Shown here piece by piece: positions 16,402-25,051 of a DNA stretch of 64,000 nucleotides. The translations under genes were made by a program, and so were the position numbers. Numbering within the stretch: position 1 is the first letter of the stretch; each line of letters opens with the position of its first letter. This stretch comes from Laceyella tengchongensis (GTDB lineage: Bacteria; Bacillota; Bacilli; Thermoactinomycetales; Thermoactinomycetaceae). The notes below the pieces were generated by a model. That model saw only the letters and a program-made list of their open reading frames with translations. It did not search any database and was not told where the DNA came from. The stretch lies in the NCBI RefSeq assembly GCF_900182735.1, contig NZ_FXTU01000010.1, forward strand, positions 15,037 through 79,036, given 5' to 3'.

Positions 16402-16436
16402 ACCTTAGCCAATTGATTGGCTGAGGTTTTTTTTAT
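16402..16436 (+). terminator. Terminator after the permease genes
   Basis: ACCTTAGCCAA / TTGGCTGAGGT stem with a short loop and eight Ts. Confidence 0.9.
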
Positions 16437-16487
16437 TTGCTCAGGTTCATACTAAGTTCATCCAGATCAAAACAAAGGAGGATTATC

Positions 16488-17525
16488 ATGAAACGGATGA
16501 GTTGGGCTTCGTTGCTGCTGGCTTGCTGTGTATTCTTGCTGTCTGCGTGTGCAGGCGGCGGAAACGTCAACCAAAAGGCGAAAGGCGATTTCTCCGCCGG
16601 GATGGTGACTGACACGGGCGGTTTGAACGATGAATCATTCAACCAAATCACTTACGCCGGCTTGAAACGGGCACAAAAGGAATTAGGAATAGATATCAAG
16701 GCACTTGAGTCAAAGCGGGATGAGGATTATGTGCCCAACTTGACCAAATTTGCCAGGGAAAACCGCAACATGATATGGGGTGTCGGTTTTAAGATTGAAA
16801 AAGCCATTGCTGATGTGGCAAATCAATTTCCAAATGCTCAGTTTGGGATCGTGGACAGCGATATGGGCGGCAAGATTCCCAAAAATGTTACCGCTGTCAC
16901 TTTCAAGGAAGAAGAAGGCTCATTTTTGATGGGAATGATTGCCGCTTTGAGCACCAAGACGGGAAAGGTTGGCTTCATTGGCGGGATTAGCTCCCCCCTC
17001 ATCAAAAAGTTTGAAGTGGGGTATCGAGCCGGTGTTCATGCGGCAAACCCCAAAGTGAAAGTGCAAGTAGCGTACGCTGAGAGCTTTAATGATGCCACCA
17101 AAGGGCGGTCGCTGGCCAAAGCGATGTACGATGGTGGAGCTGATATCATTTATCATGCGGCTGGCGGTGTTGGAAAAGGATTGTTTGACGAAGTAAAGAC
17201 ACGGGAAAAAGGAAAATATTGGGCTATCGGAGTGGACATGGATCAGAGTCGCTTGGCTCCAGATCACACTTTGAGCTCGATGGTTAAGAGAGTGGATGTG
17301 GCTGTTTTCAACGTGATGAAAGCACAGCAACAGAAGAAGCACAAAGCAGGCAAATTGTTGCAATTCGGCTTAAAAGAAAACGGGGTGGACTATGCCCCAA
17401 CCACTACCAAACATGTCAAGCCTGACGTGCTCAAACGGGTGGATGAATTCAAACAAAGAGTGGTCAATAAAGAACTGATTGTTCCTGCAACAGAAGCTGA
17501 TCTGAAACAATTCATGCAGAGTTAA
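16488..17525 (+). CDS. Second BMP-family nucleoside-binding lipoprotein
   Basis: A 345-residue lipoprotein with signal peptide and lipobox LSAC (Cys21). It shares long identical blocks with the binding protein at 11526 (GMVTDTGGLNDESFNQ, IKALESKRDEDYVPNLTKFA, VTAVTFKEEEGSFL), so it is a recent paralogue. The C-terminal 60 residues diverge more. The start at ATG 16488 is well placed after AAAGGAGG. Terminators on both sides suggest it is an independent unit. It may feed the same permease with a shifted substrate range; that is inference. Confidence 0.9.
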   Translation: MKRMSWASLLLACCVFLLSACAGGGNVNQKAKGDFSAGMVTDTGGLNDESFNQITYAGLKRAQKELGIDIKALESKRDEDYVPNLTKFARENRNMIWGVGFKIEKAIADVANQFPNAQFGIVDSDMGGKIPKNVTAVTFKEEEGSFLMGMIAALSTKTGKVGFIGGISSPLIKKFEVGYRAGVHAANPKVKVQVAYAESFNDATKGRSLAKAMYDGGADIIYHAAGGVGKGLFDEVKTREKGKYWAIGVDMDQSRLAPDHTLSSMVKRVDVAVFNVMKAQQQKKHKAGKLLQFGLKENGVDYAPTTTKHVKPDVLKRVDEFKQRVVNKELIVPATEADLKQFMQS

Positions 17526-17577
17526 AACGGCGCCGCCTGACTGCTGTGAACGAGCCGTTGGGCGGTAGCGCTTTTTC
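17526..17577 (+). terminator. Weak terminator-like hairpin after the second binding protein
   Basis: Imperfect GC-rich pairing (GCGCCGCC with GGCGGTAGCGC) across a 29-base loop, then five Ts. Confidence 0.45.
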
Positions 17578-17674
17578 GAAAGGGAATTCATCCGAAAAAG
17601 TGGTTATCGTTTCCATTCAGTTGGAATTAGTCTATAATGTTAATACATCGGCACATTAAAGGAGAGGTGTCAAC

Positions 17675-18973
17675 GTGGCCAATAACCATTTTGAAACCGT
17701 TTCGATTGGAAATATCCAAGTGCATGTCTTACCAAGCACCAAGTTTAAAACGACCACGTTTGTAGCTTATATCGGACAAGAACTCAAGCCGGAAACCGTA
17801 ACCAAAACCGCGCTGTTGCCGGCGGTGTTGCAACGGGGTACACAATCGACCCCCACCACGATCGAATTGAAAAGGAAGCTGGATGACCTGTACGGAGCCA
17901 TCCTGTTTGGCGACGTGTCTAAACGTGGGGAACGCCACCTAATGGAATTTGGTCTGGAAATCGCCAATGAGCGGTATTTGCAGGACAAGCCGGCGCTTTT
18001 GGAAGAAGGGCTGTCCTTTTTCACCGAAGTTTTGTTTGCCTCGGCAACCGAAGGAAATGGGTTCAAAGCTTCTTATGTGGAGGCTGAAAAGAAGAACCTC
18101 AAGCAAAAAATCGAAAGTCTGCAAGACGACAAAATCCGCTATGCCGCTCAGCGCATGGTAGAAGAGATGTGCAAAGGCGAACCCTACGCCTTGTTTAATC
18201 ACGGACGGTTAGCTGATTTGGAGCAATTGGGGGCGACCGAACTTTATACATATTATCAAGATGTGATTCGCACCTGCCCCATCGACCTGTACTGCGTAGG
18301 CAATGTTTCGACGGAACAGGTTGTCGAACTGTTGCGTGACCGCTTGGCCTCGCAGGTAACTGGGCAACGCAAGACATATACACTCGCCCCCGTCGTCCGC
18401 GAAGTAAAGGAAGAAAAGGTGGTTGTCGATCGGCTCAATGTAAAACAAGGCAAATTAAACATCGGTTGCCGTACACAAACGGAGATCACTTCGAACGACT
18501 ATCCGGCGCTGGTTGTCTACAACGGGATTTTGGGTGGGTTCCCGCACTCTAAGCTTTTCCGCAATGTGCGTGAAAAGGCTAGCCTGGCGTACTACTGCTC
18601 TTCCCGATTGGAAAGCCTCAAGGGCTTGCTGATGATCCAATCCGGCATCGAAATCGGCAATTTCCAACGAGCGGTCGACATCATCAAAGAACAATTGGAA
18701 GCCATGCGTCAGGGACGAATCGACCAACAAGAATTGGAACAAACCAAAGCGACATTGACCAATGCTTACAAAGAACAGCAAGACCGCTCTTATGAGTTGA
18801 TCCATTTCCATCACCAATCGGTGTTGGCTGGGCAAGAAAGAACGCTGGAGCAGATGCTGCAAGCCATTCAGCGCGTCAGCATAGAAGATGTCGTGCGGGT
18901 GGCGCAAAAGGTGCAATTGGATACGATTTATTTCCTGCGTGACCAGGAGGGGAATGCTGATGCAAAAAATTGA
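17675..18973 (+). CDS. ymfF: M16-family peptidase-like protein, non-catalytic partner (YmfF-like)
   Basis: A 432-residue member of the pitrilysin (M16) family. The N-terminal domain lacks the HxxEH zinc motif; the equivalent region reads ALLPAVLQRGTQSTPTTIEL. The second domain keeps the substrate-contact segment FRNVREKASLAYYCSS (Arg...Tyr). This matches the non-catalytic half of two-subunit M16 peptidases. The next gene, overlapping by 14 bases, encodes a partner with a complete HxxEH motif, so a heterodimer is the natural reading. The GTG start follows GGAGAGG. The biological substrate is unknown. Confidence 0.9.
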   Translation: MANNHFETVSIGNIQVHVLPSTKFKTTTFVAYIGQELKPETVTKTALLPAVLQRGTQSTPTTIELKRKLDDLYGAILFGDVSKRGERHLMEFGLEIANERYLQDKPALLEEGLSFFTEVLFASATEGNGFKASYVEAEKKNLKQKIESLQDDKIRYAAQRMVEEMCKGEPYALFNHGRLADLEQLGATELYTYYQDVIRTCPIDLYCVGNVSTEQVVELLRDRLASQVTGQRKTYTLAPVVREVKEEKVVVDRLNVKQGKLNIGCRTQTEITSNDYPALVVYNGILGGFPHSKLFRNVREKASLAYYCSSRLESLKGLLMIQSGIEIGNFQRAVDIIKEQLEAMRQGRIDQQELEQTKATLTNAYKEQQDRSYELIHFHHQSVLAGQERTLEQMLQAIQRVSIEDVVRVAQKVQLDTIYFLRDQEGNADAKN

Positions 18974-20252
18974 ATTCGCCCAAATCCAAGAAACCCTGTT
19001 TTATGAAAAGCTGCCCAATGGATTGCATGTGTACATCTTGCCGAAGCAAGGGTTCAGCAAGACGTTCGCCACTTTCACGACGAAATACGGTTCGGTTGAC
19101 AACACCTTTCAAGTGCCTGGCAAGGAGAAAATCTCCGTACCCGACGGGATCGCCCACTTTTTGGAGCACAAGATGTTCGAACAGCCTTCCGGAGAAGATG
19201 TTTTCCAAGAATTTTCACGCCAGGGCGCCTCAGCCAATGCCTTTACCAGCTTTACTAGAACAGCTTATCTCTTTTCTTGCACCGACCATGTGGAAAAAAA
19301 CTTGACCACTCTGCTCGATTTTGTGCAATCGCCCCATTTCACGGATGAAAACGTAGAGAAGGAAAAAGGAATCATCGGTCAGGAAATCCGTATGTATGAT
19401 GACAATCCAGATTGGCGCTCCTACTTTGGTCTGATCGAGGCGATGTACCAAAAACATCCCGTGAAAATCGACATCGCCGGCACAGTTGAGTCCATTGCAC
19501 AAATCAACAAAGAGTTGCTGTACACCTGTTACGAGACGTTTTACCATCCAAGCAACATGCTGTTATTTGTCGTCGGTGCGGTGGACCCGGAGCGCACCAT
19601 GACCTTGATCAGGGAAAACCAAGTCGCTAAAAAGTTTGAGCAACAAGCGGAGATCGTCCGTTTCTTTGACGAAGAGCCGGACGAGGTGGCCCAGCCGCTG
19701 AACGAAATGAAATTGAGTGTGGGTATTTCCAAGTGCCTATTTGGTTTCAAAGAGGGCAAAGCTTGGACACAAGTGGAAGGGGAAGCCGCATTGAAACAAG
19801 AATTGGCGACCCAAATCGTGCTGGAGGCCTTGGTCGGCCCGGCGACTGAATTGTATCAATCCCTATATGACGAAGGTTTGATCGACGATAACTTCGGTTT
19901 TGACTACTCATTGGAAAGCGGATTTGGCTTTTCGATGATGGGAGGGGATACACCTAATCCCGATCGGTTGCTGGAGCGGATACGGGAAGAGTTGCCGCAG
20001 AAGATCGACCAAGGCATTTCGCAGGATACCTTTGACCGGATTCGCAAGAAAAAAATCGGTAGCAATTTGCGGTATCTCAATTCCCCTGAGTGGATTGCTA
20101 ACCAATTCACCAGTTACCAATTCAAAGGGGTAGACTTGTTCCGCATCATTCCGATGTTGGAGGAGTTAACACTGGCTGACGTGAACGAGCGAATGAAAGA
20201 ACATATCGATTGGTCGCGTTTTGCTGTGTCGCTAGTGCGGCCATTGGGATAA
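18960..20252 (+). CDS. ymfH: M16-family zinc peptidase, catalytic partner (YmfH-like)
   Basis: A 430-residue M16 peptidase. The inverted zinc motif HFLEHKMFE (HxxEH) lies near residue 65, and the distal glutamate region ENVEKEKGIIGQEIRM follows about 75 residues later, as in active pitrilysins. The ATG at 18960 lies inside the end of the upstream gene and is preceded by AGGAGGGG, indicating coupled synthesis with the non-catalytic YmfF-like protein. A short A/T-flanked hairpin (about 20271-20287) separates it from the next gene. Confidence 0.92.
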   Translation: MQKIEFAQIQETLFYEKLPNGLHVYILPKQGFSKTFATFTTKYGSVDNTFQVPGKEKISVPDGIAHFLEHKMFEQPSGEDVFQEFSRQGASANAFTSFTRTAYLFSCTDHVEKNLTTLLDFVQSPHFTDENVEKEKGIIGQEIRMYDDNPDWRSYFGLIEAMYQKHPVKIDIAGTVESIAQINKELLYTCYETFYHPSNMLLFVVGAVDPERTMTLIRENQVAKKFEQQAEIVRFFDEEPDEVAQPLNEMKLSVGISKCLFGFKEGKAWTQVEGEAALKQELATQIVLEALVGPATELYQSLYDEGLIDDNFGFDYSLESGFGFSMMGGDTPNPDRLLERIREELPQKIDQGISQDTFDRIRKKKIGSNLRYLNSPEWIANQFTSYQFKGVDLFRIIPMLEELTLADVNERMKEHIDWSRFAVSLVRPLG

Positions 20253-20305
20253 TAAATGTATGCGTCCTTGAAAAAGGGCGCCTTTTTAAATGGGGGGATG
20301 GACGG

Positions 20306-21058
20306 ATGGAAGCGAAGTTGGCAGGGGAAGTCGCGTGGGTTACCGGAGCGAGCGGAGGGATCGGCGCGGCTGTCGCAGAAGCATTGGCAGAGGCAGGGGC
20401 CGCGGTGGCGGTCGGATATCTGAATTCCGAGGCTGAAGCACAACGTGTTGTTGAGCGTTGCCGAACATACGGCAGGCCGGCTTTTGCGGTGCGGCACGAC
20501 GTGGCAAGAAGAGAGTCGGTAGACCAGGCACATCAAGCGATTGTCTCCCAATTGGGAGCGCCGACGGTTCTTATCCATGCTGCTGGACAGGGCATGGTCG
20601 GTTTTTTTCAGGATCATTCGGAGAGTGAGTTTGATGACGTCATGGATGTACATGTGCGGGGGTTTTTTCACTTGGCGCAAGTCGTGTTGACGAGCATGTT
20701 AAGCCGCAAACACGGGCGGATCGTGGCGGTCTCATCCATATGGGGCCAGACGGGTGGCGCGCTGGAAGTGCTTTATTCTGCCGCCAAGGGAGCGCAGATC
20801 GGCATGGTGAAAGCCCTCGCTAAAGAATTGGCGCGTTCGGGAATCACAGTCAACGCAGTGGCTCCTGGCGCCATTCACACGAAGTTGTTGGATGGGCAAC
20901 TAACCCGTGACGAACAGGAGGCGTTGGCTGATGATATCCCGATGGGCAGATTGGGGGCGCCGAACGAGGTGGCCCATGCGGTGAAATTCCTGTGTTCTGG
21001 CGACGCGGGTTATGTGACTGGCCAAGTACTCGCGGTCAATGGCGGTTGGTACACATAA
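20306..21058 (+). CDS. ymfI: SDR-family reductase, EF-P 5-aminopentanone reductase (YmfI-like)
   Basis: A 250-residue short-chain dehydrogenase/reductase. The NAD(P) motif is TGASGGIG (residues about 13-20), the active-site serine lies in VSSIWG and the catalytic pair is YSAAK. In B. subtilis the orthologue in the same position (ymfF-ymfH-ymfI) reduces the 5-aminopentanone modification on Lys32 of elongation factor P. The assignment rests on position plus family, since SDR sequences alone are not specific. The ATG at 20306 follows GGGGGATGG. Confidence 0.85.
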   Translation: MEAKLAGEVAWVTGASGGIGAAVAEALAEAGAAVAVGYLNSEAEAQRVVERCRTYGRPAFAVRHDVARRESVDQAHQAIVSQLGAPTVLIHAAGQGMVGFFQDHSESEFDDVMDVHVRGFFHLAQVVLTSMLSRKHGRIVAVSSIWGQTGGALEVLYSAAKGAQIGMVKALAKELARSGITVNAVAPGAIHTKLLDGQLTRDEQEALADDIPMGRLGAPNEVAHAVKFLCSGDAGYVTGQVLAVNGGWYT

Positions 21059-21132
21059 GCATAAAAAAAATGTTTTTGTCCCATATTACTCTTAGAGCGA
21101 TAAAATCGCTGAGTGGTATAGGAGGGAAAAGC

Positions 21133-21384
21133 ATGACCATCTTGGAAAATTTTGATCAGTGGAAAGAGTTTTTGTCAAATCGCGTGCATCAAGCGGAGAA
21201 GCTGGGGATGGATCGCGAAACGATTTCCGAATTGGCCTACCAAATTGGTGACTACTTGGCAAAAGACGTTGACCCGCAAAACGAGCAAGAGCGGCTGTTA
21301 GCCGATTTGTGGAGTGTGGCTAGTGAAGATGAGCAACGCACCATGGCGAATTTGATGGTAAAATTAGTTGATTCAAATAAGTGA
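21133..21384 (+). CDS. ymfJ: DUF3243 protein (YmfJ-like)
   Basis: An 83-residue acidic soluble protein of the DUF3243 family. It has NFDQWKEFLSNRVHQAEKLG at the start, then a helical segment with LAYQIGDYLAKDVDPQN and ASEDEQRTMANLMVKLV. Size and position between ymfI and ymfK match Bacillus. Function is unknown. The ATG follows GGAGGGAAAAGC. A long perfect bidirectional terminator lies directly downstream. Confidence 0.88.
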   Translation: MTILENFDQWKEFLSNRVHQAEKLGMDRETISELAYQIGDYLAKDVDPQNEQERLLADLWSVASEDEQRTMANLMVKLVDSNK

Positions 21385-21400
21385 TTAGTGCATCGTATAT

Positions 21401-21440
21401 AAAAATAAAACACCTGTAGATATCAGGTGTTTTATTTTTA
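21401..21440. terminator. Bidirectional terminator after ymfJ
   Basis: A perfect 16-bp inverted repeat (AAAAATAAAACACCTG / CAGGTGTTTTATTTTT) with a 7-base loop and T-rich ends in both directions. Confidence 0.92.
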
Positions 21441-21558
21441 TAACTACATAATTTGTTTATTTTTAAAACTACCTCCTTCAATTTGGATTATGCTATACTA
21501 AAAGTCATATGAATCCCTTCTAAAGGCAAGCGGTGAAGGAGTGGAGGGGTGTTTTGGA

Positions 21559-22323
21559 ATGAGTTCTCAGGAATGGTATTTGGAATATCAAATTCATAAA
21601 AACCGACCGGGGCTACTAGGGGATCTCGCCTCTTTGCTGGGTATGCTTTCCATAAACATTGTGACAATTAACGGTGTGGAAAACAGACGCCGAGGGATGC
21701 TTTTGCGAACAGAGGAACAAAAAAAAATTGAAGCATTGAAACAGATCCTCCTCGGTGTTGACAATATCACGATCACCGCGTTGCGTCCGCCGAAATTGGT
21801 GGATAGGATGGCCATACGGCATGGGCGGTATTTGGATCGGTGCATTGAAGACAAGCGAACCTACCGTTTTACTAGGGACGAATTGGGCTTGCTTGTTGAT
21901 TTTATGGCAGAGCTGTTCAAAAAAGAAGGGCACCAGCTGGTCGGGGTGCGGGGTATGCCACGCGTGGGGAAAACGGAGTCGATCGTGGCTTCCAGTGTCT
22001 GCGCAAATAAACGGTGGACATTTGTTTCATCCACCTTGTTGAAGCAGACGGTTCGAAGTCAGTTGGCTCACGATGAATTGTCTGAGAACCATGTGTACAT
22101 CATCGATGGCATTGTGTCTACGCGCAGAGCCACCGAACGACATGACCAATTGGTCAGGGACATTTTGCGGATGCAAGCAACCAAAGTGATTGAGCATCCA
22201 GATATTTTTGTCAAAGAGACGGAATACACGCTCGATGACTTTGACACGATCATTGAATTGAGAAATCATCCTGATGAACAGATTACGTACGAAGTGGTGG
22301 AACCAGAATTCGATGGATTTTAA
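21559..22323 (+). CDS. ymfK: DUF3388 protein (YmfK-like) with ACT-like and P-loop segments
   Basis: A 254-residue protein. The N-terminal 85 residues look like an ACT regulatory domain (HKNRPGLLGDLASLLGMLSI, NIVTINGVENRR). The C-terminal part contains a Walker A-like GMPRVGKTES near residue 138 and a hydrophobic-Asp segment VYIIDGIVS further on, so nucleotide binding is plausible. In Bacillus the orthologue ymfK sits between ymfJ and ymfM (rodZ-like), as here. The function is not established. I use ATG 21559 (MSSQEWYLEY); the GTG at 21541 is also in frame. Confidence 0.85.
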   Translation: MSSQEWYLEYQIHKNRPGLLGDLASLLGMLSINIVTINGVENRRRGMLLRTEEQKKIEALKQILLGVDNITITALRPPKLVDRMAIRHGRYLDRCIEDKRTYRFTRDELGLLVDFMAELFKKEGHQLVGVRGMPRVGKTESIVASSVCANKRWTFVSSTLLKQTVRSQLAHDELSENHVYIIDGIVSTRRATERHDQLVRDILRMQATKVIEHPDIFVKETEYTLDDFDTIIELRNHPDEQITYEVVEPEFDGF

Positions 22324-22344
22324 CAAACGTTTGGAGGGGGAAAC

Positions 22345-23559
22345 ATGGCCGGGATTGGAGCTTATTTGCGTCAGGCGCGAGAGCGGCAGGGATACACGCT
22401 CGAGCAAATGAACAGTTCTACGAACATTCATACAGAATATTTGAATGCGTTGGAAAATGATCGCTTCGACCAATTGCCAAGTCCGTTTTATGCCAAAGCT
22501 TTTTTGCGCACATATGCGAAATGCTTGGGCTTAGACGCGCGGCCTTTATTGGATTACTTTGAGAAAACGGTGCTGGGGAAAACGGAAGAACCAGCACAAC
22601 CGACAGTGCAGCCGGCTCCACAACCGCGCGCTACTTTCGGACCAAACAATATCAAACCAGTTGAAGCAAAACAAGATCCATTTGCTTTGCCGCAAGGCCA
22701 ACCATTGCGCCAGCCACAGCCGCAATCTTTGCTCAAAAAGACAAAACCGCAGGATCAACAAACCACTCGCACTGTGATGCCGGCTTCCATGCAACCAGGA
22801 GGGCATGCACACCAGACTCCGATGCAACTAAGGGCCGCACAGCCCATGCCACCGAAGGCGATGACACCACCGCAACTACAATCTATGACGCCTCAGGCAC
22901 AGCCGCCCACACCATTGCCACCATCACAGCCACAACAACCAACACCATCGCTTGAAATGACACAAACTCTGCGTTCGAATTTGCCGGACTTGCAACAAAC
23001 CATGCAACATCGACCGCTGGCACCGCGCCGGATCGCTTTGGAGAGCAAGAGTGAAGGTAGGAAAGACAAAAAGCCCCTCACATGGGTTTTGCCCGTTGCC
23101 ATCGGGGCGTTGTTATTGGTGGGTGGAACGTTGTATTTTACTGTGTTCCAGCCGGAAACCGATTCAGCTGGCGGAAATGGGGGCAAGAATGTGGCCGATT
23201 CCGTTGACCATAGCGTGCGTGCGGATGGGCAGAACACTGTCTATCTGGAAGAAGGTGGAACGTCGGACAATCCATTGGAAGGGCAATTGTATTATGTGCG
23301 AAACGCTAATAAGCTGGAAGTGAAATTGAAAGGCAGGGACGGCGAATCGACCGTCAGTTTTGCCCCGACGGCCAAAGACACCCCGCAAGAATTTACCTTG
23401 AAAGTCGGCGAAGAGAAATCCTTGGAGATCGGTAACCAGAATCAGGTTTGGTTCCGCTTGGGCACCCCATCCAATGTAGAAGTGACAGCGAATGGGCAGA
23501 CTATCAACACTTCGGCTCAAGATACGGAGAAAAGTTACCGCGTGCAATTGAAGAAATGA
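22345..23559 (+). CDS. ymfM: RodZ-like protein 1 (HTH, one membrane helix, DUF4115)
   Basis: A 404-residue bitopic protein, first of four tandem paralogues. Residues 1-75 form the RodZ helix-turn-helix domain (IGAYLRQARERQGYTLEQMN...LPSPFYAKAFLRTYAK). A Pro/Gln-rich linker of about 150 residues follows, then a basic stretch, one membrane helix (about 245-267) and an extracellular DUF4115 domain ending in NVEVTANGQTIN. RodZ links MreB filaments to the cell-wall elongation machinery. The gene lies directly after ymfK, where ymfM is found in Bacillus, so this copy is the best positional orthologue. AGGGGG precedes the ATG. Confidence 0.9.
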   Translation: MAGIGAYLRQARERQGYTLEQMNSSTNIHTEYLNALENDRFDQLPSPFYAKAFLRTYAKCLGLDARPLLDYFEKTVLGKTEEPAQPTVQPAPQPRATFGPNNIKPVEAKQDPFALPQGQPLRQPQPQSLLKKTKPQDQQTTRTVMPASMQPGGHAHQTPMQLRAAQPMPPKAMTPPQLQSMTPQAQPPTPLPPSQPQQPTPSLEMTQTLRSNLPDLQQTMQHRPLAPRRIALESKSEGRKDKKPLTWVLPVAIGALLLVGGTLYFTVFQPETDSAGGNGGKNVADSVDHSVRADGQNTVYLEEGGTSDNPLEGQLYYVRNANKLEVKLKGRDGESTVSFAPTAKDTPQEFTLKVGEEKSLEIGNQNQVWFRLGTPSNVEVTANGQTINTSAQDTEKSYRVQLKK

Positions 23560-23585
23560 TGAAGTAGTTGGCGGGAGGGATCAGC

Positions 23586-24680
23586 TTGTCTAATGAAATA
23601 GGTTACCGGTTACGACAAGCGCGTGAATTATTGAGGCTTTCGCTTGAAGATGTGGAAGCGACCACACGAATCCAGAAAAAATATCTGATTGCTTTGGAGC
23701 AGGGAGATTTCAGTCAATTTCCCAGTCCGGCGTATGTTCGTGCGTACGTGCGCGCCTATGCCTTGGCCGTAGGCGAAAATCCACAACAATTGTTGCATCT
23801 TTACCAGCCAGGGCCCCAACCACCGACTGGTGCGAGGTCGGTGAACCAGCGGTTGCCACAACAACCAGTGGCGGGAGGGCAACAGCTGAGACAAGCCAAC
23901 ACCCGGATGACTCCGACACCGTCTGCCTACCCGAACCGCATGGAGCAAGCGAAGTCCTTGCGCCAAATGACAGAAGAATCGGCGGAACTCGTAGAGCAAC
24001 CGACGTTGGCGCGCACGGCCAAGGGCAAGCCGCGGCGTCCTCAGATGCCGGCGGATGTGCCGGATCCGGAAGAACTGGGAATCACTCCTTCTCCGCCTGA
24101 GCCGGTAGCAGGGCCGCGCAGGCAAGCAAGCCCGCCCCTACAACCGCGTAGAAGAGATGCGAGGCGGGAAAAAAAGAAGCAAGGCTCCGTATTCGGCAAG
24201 GTGTACACAATTATGTTGATCGTGGGCGCGGTGTTGCTGGTGCTCGCTACCATCGCGTTTATGTGGTACCGGGCAGAAAACGCAGCGCAATTAAAATCGA
24301 AGGAAGCCCCTCTTACAGTGAAGCAAAATCAGGTGAAAGAAGCGGACAAGCCGTTGGGCAAACCGCGTTTGTCCGTTCTCTCCACCTCGCCTGAGGGTCC
24401 GGACCGATATGAACTGATCAACGCGCATGAGTTGGAGTTAAAAATCAGTTGGTTGAGAGAGTCGGGTAGCGCATTTTAAGTGCGGAAACAAGAGATAGAC
24501 AAGTCGTTTGTCCAAGGCGAGGTTACCGAGGATAAAAAAGTATTCACCCAGTCATTTTAGACTGGGGTCCGGCTCAAATTATTATAAAATAAAAATGTTT
24601 CTGTAAATATCAATGGATTTCCTGTTGTTATCAATAAATATTCAAGCGCAAAAGATATTTATATCTCCGTTATGAAGTGA
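23586..24680 (+). pseudogene. RodZ-like protein 2, extracellular domain interrupted by three in-frame stops
   Basis: The TTG at 23586 (after GCGGGAGGG) opens a RodZ-like frame: HTH domain (IGYRLRQARELLRLSLEDVE...FPSPAYVRAYVRAYA), Pro/Arg-rich linker, one membrane helix (about 206-228) and the start of DUF4115. It stops at a TAA (24477-24479) after KISWLRESGSAF. The same frame continues recognisably with VRKQEIDKSFVQGEV, a TAG (24558-24560), TGVRLKLL, a TAA (24585-24587) and VSVNINGFPVVINKY...DIYISVMK, ending at TGA 24678. No frameshift is needed. The truncated 297-residue product keeps the HTH and membrane helix but only about 69 external residues. It starts 26 bases after the first paralogue and is followed by a terminator. 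Confidence 0.75.
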
Positions 24681-24707
24681 AGCTCTCTGTGATAAGAGAG
24701 CTTTTTT
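24681..24707 (+). terminator. Terminator after RodZ-like gene 2
   Basis: AGCTCTC / GAGAGCT stem with an 8- to 9-base loop and six Ts. It begins directly after the final TGA of the interrupted frame, which supports the longer ancestral gene end at 24680. Confidence 0.82.
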
Positions 24708-25051
24708 GACACATGAAAAAGGTCGTGGTATGCTTGAGTCAAATTCTAAACAACCTTCTTAGGTGTTTTTTGTTATATAAATCTACTAAGAATGGTTATT
24801 GATTTTGATAAACAACTTCTGTTAATCTGAAAAGTATGGGTTAGTGATTGAGTTGCTTTTATACAATCAGCAATATGTAAAAACGTATCTGCATGAACCG
24901 AGAGATGGATGTTCTGGTGCCTGAAAAGTAATATATTCACTTTTAGTCTTAGCTAATCGGCAGATACATTGGGAGTATATCTACCATTTTAAGTGAAAAC
25001 AAATTGAAGGTTGGATCATGTTTATTGACAGCCTTTCAGGAGGTGGCTGGG
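24708..25051. other. AT-rich intergenic stretch between RodZ-like genes 2 and 3
   Basis: About 340 bases, strikingly AT-rich compared with the flanking genes. No gene-like frame. It probably holds the promoter of the next gene, but I could not pick a convincing -35/-10 pair. Confidence 0.4.

Noticed and set aside
20114..20680. 188-residue minus-strand open frame across the ymfH-ymfI junction
   Set aside because: Antisense to two real genes, with random-looking composition.
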